In this document: in pieces, positions 5,592 through 6,007 of the stretch
Layout: each line of letters begins with the position of its first letter
Numbering within the stretch: position 1 is the stretch's first letter
Assembly: GCA_963579925.1 (NCBI GenBank)
Contig: CAUZJA010000174.1
Coordinates: forward strand, 1-6,007
Source: UBA1151 sp963579925
GTDB lineage: Bacteria; Chloroflexota; Dehalococcoidia; Lucifugimonadales; Lucifugimonadaceae
Length of the DNA: 6,007 bases
Direction of reading: 5' to 3'
The notes under the pieces: model-generated
Seen by the model: the letters and a program-made list of their open reading frames with translations, nothing else
Databases searched by the model: none
What the model was told of the DNA's origin: nothing
Position numbers and translations under genes: made by a program

Positions 5592-5864
5592 GGTGCCTGC
5601 CGCACGGGCACATTTAACAGCCACTCGAGTGCGCGCGCACTTCCGATATGTCATCCTGAGCGAAGGTGGCTCCGCGCCGTAGTCGAAGGACCTGTTACAC
5701 GACATTCGTCATCAACCTCACGTCACGCAACAACCACCCCAGATCCTTTGATTCCGCTATCGCTCCACGCAGGATTACACAGTGTGGCATATCGCTGCAC
5801 TTCGTGATCACATTTACGGATCATCTGTTCGGCGCCGCAGGCAAGTGCCCGTGCGGCAGGCACC
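5592..5864. repeat. Perfect 20-bp inverted repeat enclosing a 233-bp gene-free spacer
   Basis: The arm at 5592-5611 (GGTGCCTGCCGCACGGGCAC) recurs exactly as its reverse complement at 5845-5864. Each arm is itself an imperfect hairpin (GTGCCTG / CGGGCAC with one T-G pair). The left arm abuts the amidase GTG and would encode MCPCGRHH if translation began at ATG 5613. The right arm begins two bases beyond the stop of the upstream gene. Inside lie a 14-bp palindrome, AGTGCGCGCGCACT (5628-5641), an overlapping CACTCGAGTG (5622-5631), and a second repeat type at 5649-5693. No transposase is present. A REP-like doublet or a small non-autonomous element both fit. I found no convincing protein-coding frame in the spacer; the amidase promoter presumably lies in it, but no clear boxes are visible. 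Confidence 0.75.
5649..5693. repeat. Dispersed-repeat-like segment (TGTCATCCTGAGCG...AGTCGAAGGACCT)
   Basis: This 45-bp segment opens with TGTCATCCTGAGCGAAGG and closes with GTAGTCGAAGGACCT. From memory, sequences of the TCATCCTGAGCG-TAGTCGAAGGA type recur many times in intergenic regions of several environmental bacteria, including Chloroflexota; I could not check this here. The copy appears to carry about 16 extra bases (AAGGTGGCTCCGCGCC) between the two halves, creating a short GGC/GCC stem and a repeated CGAAGG. It is nested within the larger inverted repeat. Confidence 0.55.
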
Positions 5865-5866
5865 CC

Positions 5867-6007
5867 TCAAGAAAACGGATGCCGATGTGAGTACGTCTGC
5901 TCCTCAGACGTCATGAACTCCAGCAGCGCAGCGTCACCATTTCGGTTCGCCTCTACCGCTCGCAGTATCGCCGGACCCACATCTGCGGGGTCCGACACAC
6001 GCTCGGA
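5867..6007 (-). CDS. C-terminal 46 residues of a probable thiamine-diphosphate-dependent enzyme (5' end outside window)
   Basis: The minus strand is open from the right edge to a TGA at 5867-5869. The visible end reads ERVSDPADVGPAILRA, then VEANRNGDAALLEFMTSEE and ends RHPFS. The pattern of a V-x-DP-x-(D/E)-(V/I/L)-x-x-A stretch followed by a hydrophobic LLEF strand resembles the last helix and strand of acetolactate synthase-like and related thiamine-diphosphate enzymes, where that C-terminal domain binds the cofactor pyrophosphate. The catalytic motifs are outside the window, so the family call rests on this tail alone. It reads in the same direction as the amidase, about 280 bases upstream of it, with the repeat-rich spacer between. 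Co-transcription is possible but doubtful given the intervening hairpins. Confidence 0.6.
   Translation of the reverse strand, partial: SERVSDPADVGPAILRAVEANRNGDAALLEFMTSEEQTYSHRHPFS

Noticed and set aside
5592..5864. Insertion sequence or CRISPR interpretation of the inverted repeat region
   Set aside because: There is no transposase, no evident target duplication, and no regularly spaced direct repeats; only two inverted arms and nested palindromes are seen.
5556..5890. Short plus-strand frames across the repeat-rich spacer
   Set aside because: They consist of translated inverted repeats and palindromes and overlap the ends of two minus-strand genes; nothing suggests a real protein.

Overview
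The window (about 56-60% GC by eye) reads as ordinary bacterial chromosome. Protein style (a LeuRS with an FPYPSGDLHVGHW signature, a type II haloacid dehalogenase, a stand-alone dehydrogenase, an amidase and a thiamine-diphosphate enzyme) and the GC-rich dispersed hairpin repeats suggest a Chloroflexota member, perhaps the Dehalococcoidia/SAR202 side. This is inference from family resemblance; no rRNA or other taxonomic marker is present.

Layout from left to right: (1) 1-1487, minus strand, the N-terminal 495 residues of leucyl-tRNA synthetase (leuS), running off the left edge. (2) 1488-1697, a gene-free stretch with an AT-rich leuS leader and a 116-bp element made of two inverted copies of one hairpin sequence. 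(3) 1698-2362, minus strand, a type II haloacid dehalogenase split by a one-base frameshift. (4) 2363-2511, a divergent control region. (5) 2512-3567, plus strand, an intact D-isomer-specific 2-hydroxyacid dehydrogenase (SerA-like, no ACT domain) with a TTG start. (6) 3568-3747, a spacer with a strong 13-bp hairpin and an operator-like dyad. (7) 3748-4162, plus strand, a single-domain response regulator receiver broken by a one-base frameshift. (8) 4159-5589, minus strand, an intact amidase-signature hydrolase whose stop codon shares a CTAG with the receiver's stop. (9) 5590-5866, a gene-free, repeat-dense spacer bounded by a perfect 20-bp inverted repeat. (10) 5867-6007, minus strand, the last 46 residues of what looks like a thiamine-diphosphate enzyme, running off the right edge.

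The genes do not form an obvious pathway. leuS is housekeeping; the dehalogenase, 2-hydroxyacid dehydrogenase and amidase are small-molecule catabolic or scavenging enzymes. L-2-haloacid dehalogenases release 2-hydroxyacids and the divergent neighbour is a 2-hydroxyacid dehydrogenase, so a functional pairing is conceivable but unproven (the two families usually act on opposite stereoisomers).

I see no clear new defence, mobile or biosynthetic system. The most interesting content is the non-coding repeat architecture: paired hairpins whose differences are compensatory, repeat arms that supply a stop codon and a possible start region of genes, and two single-base indels in otherwise intact genes (recent decay, programmed shift, or sequence error).
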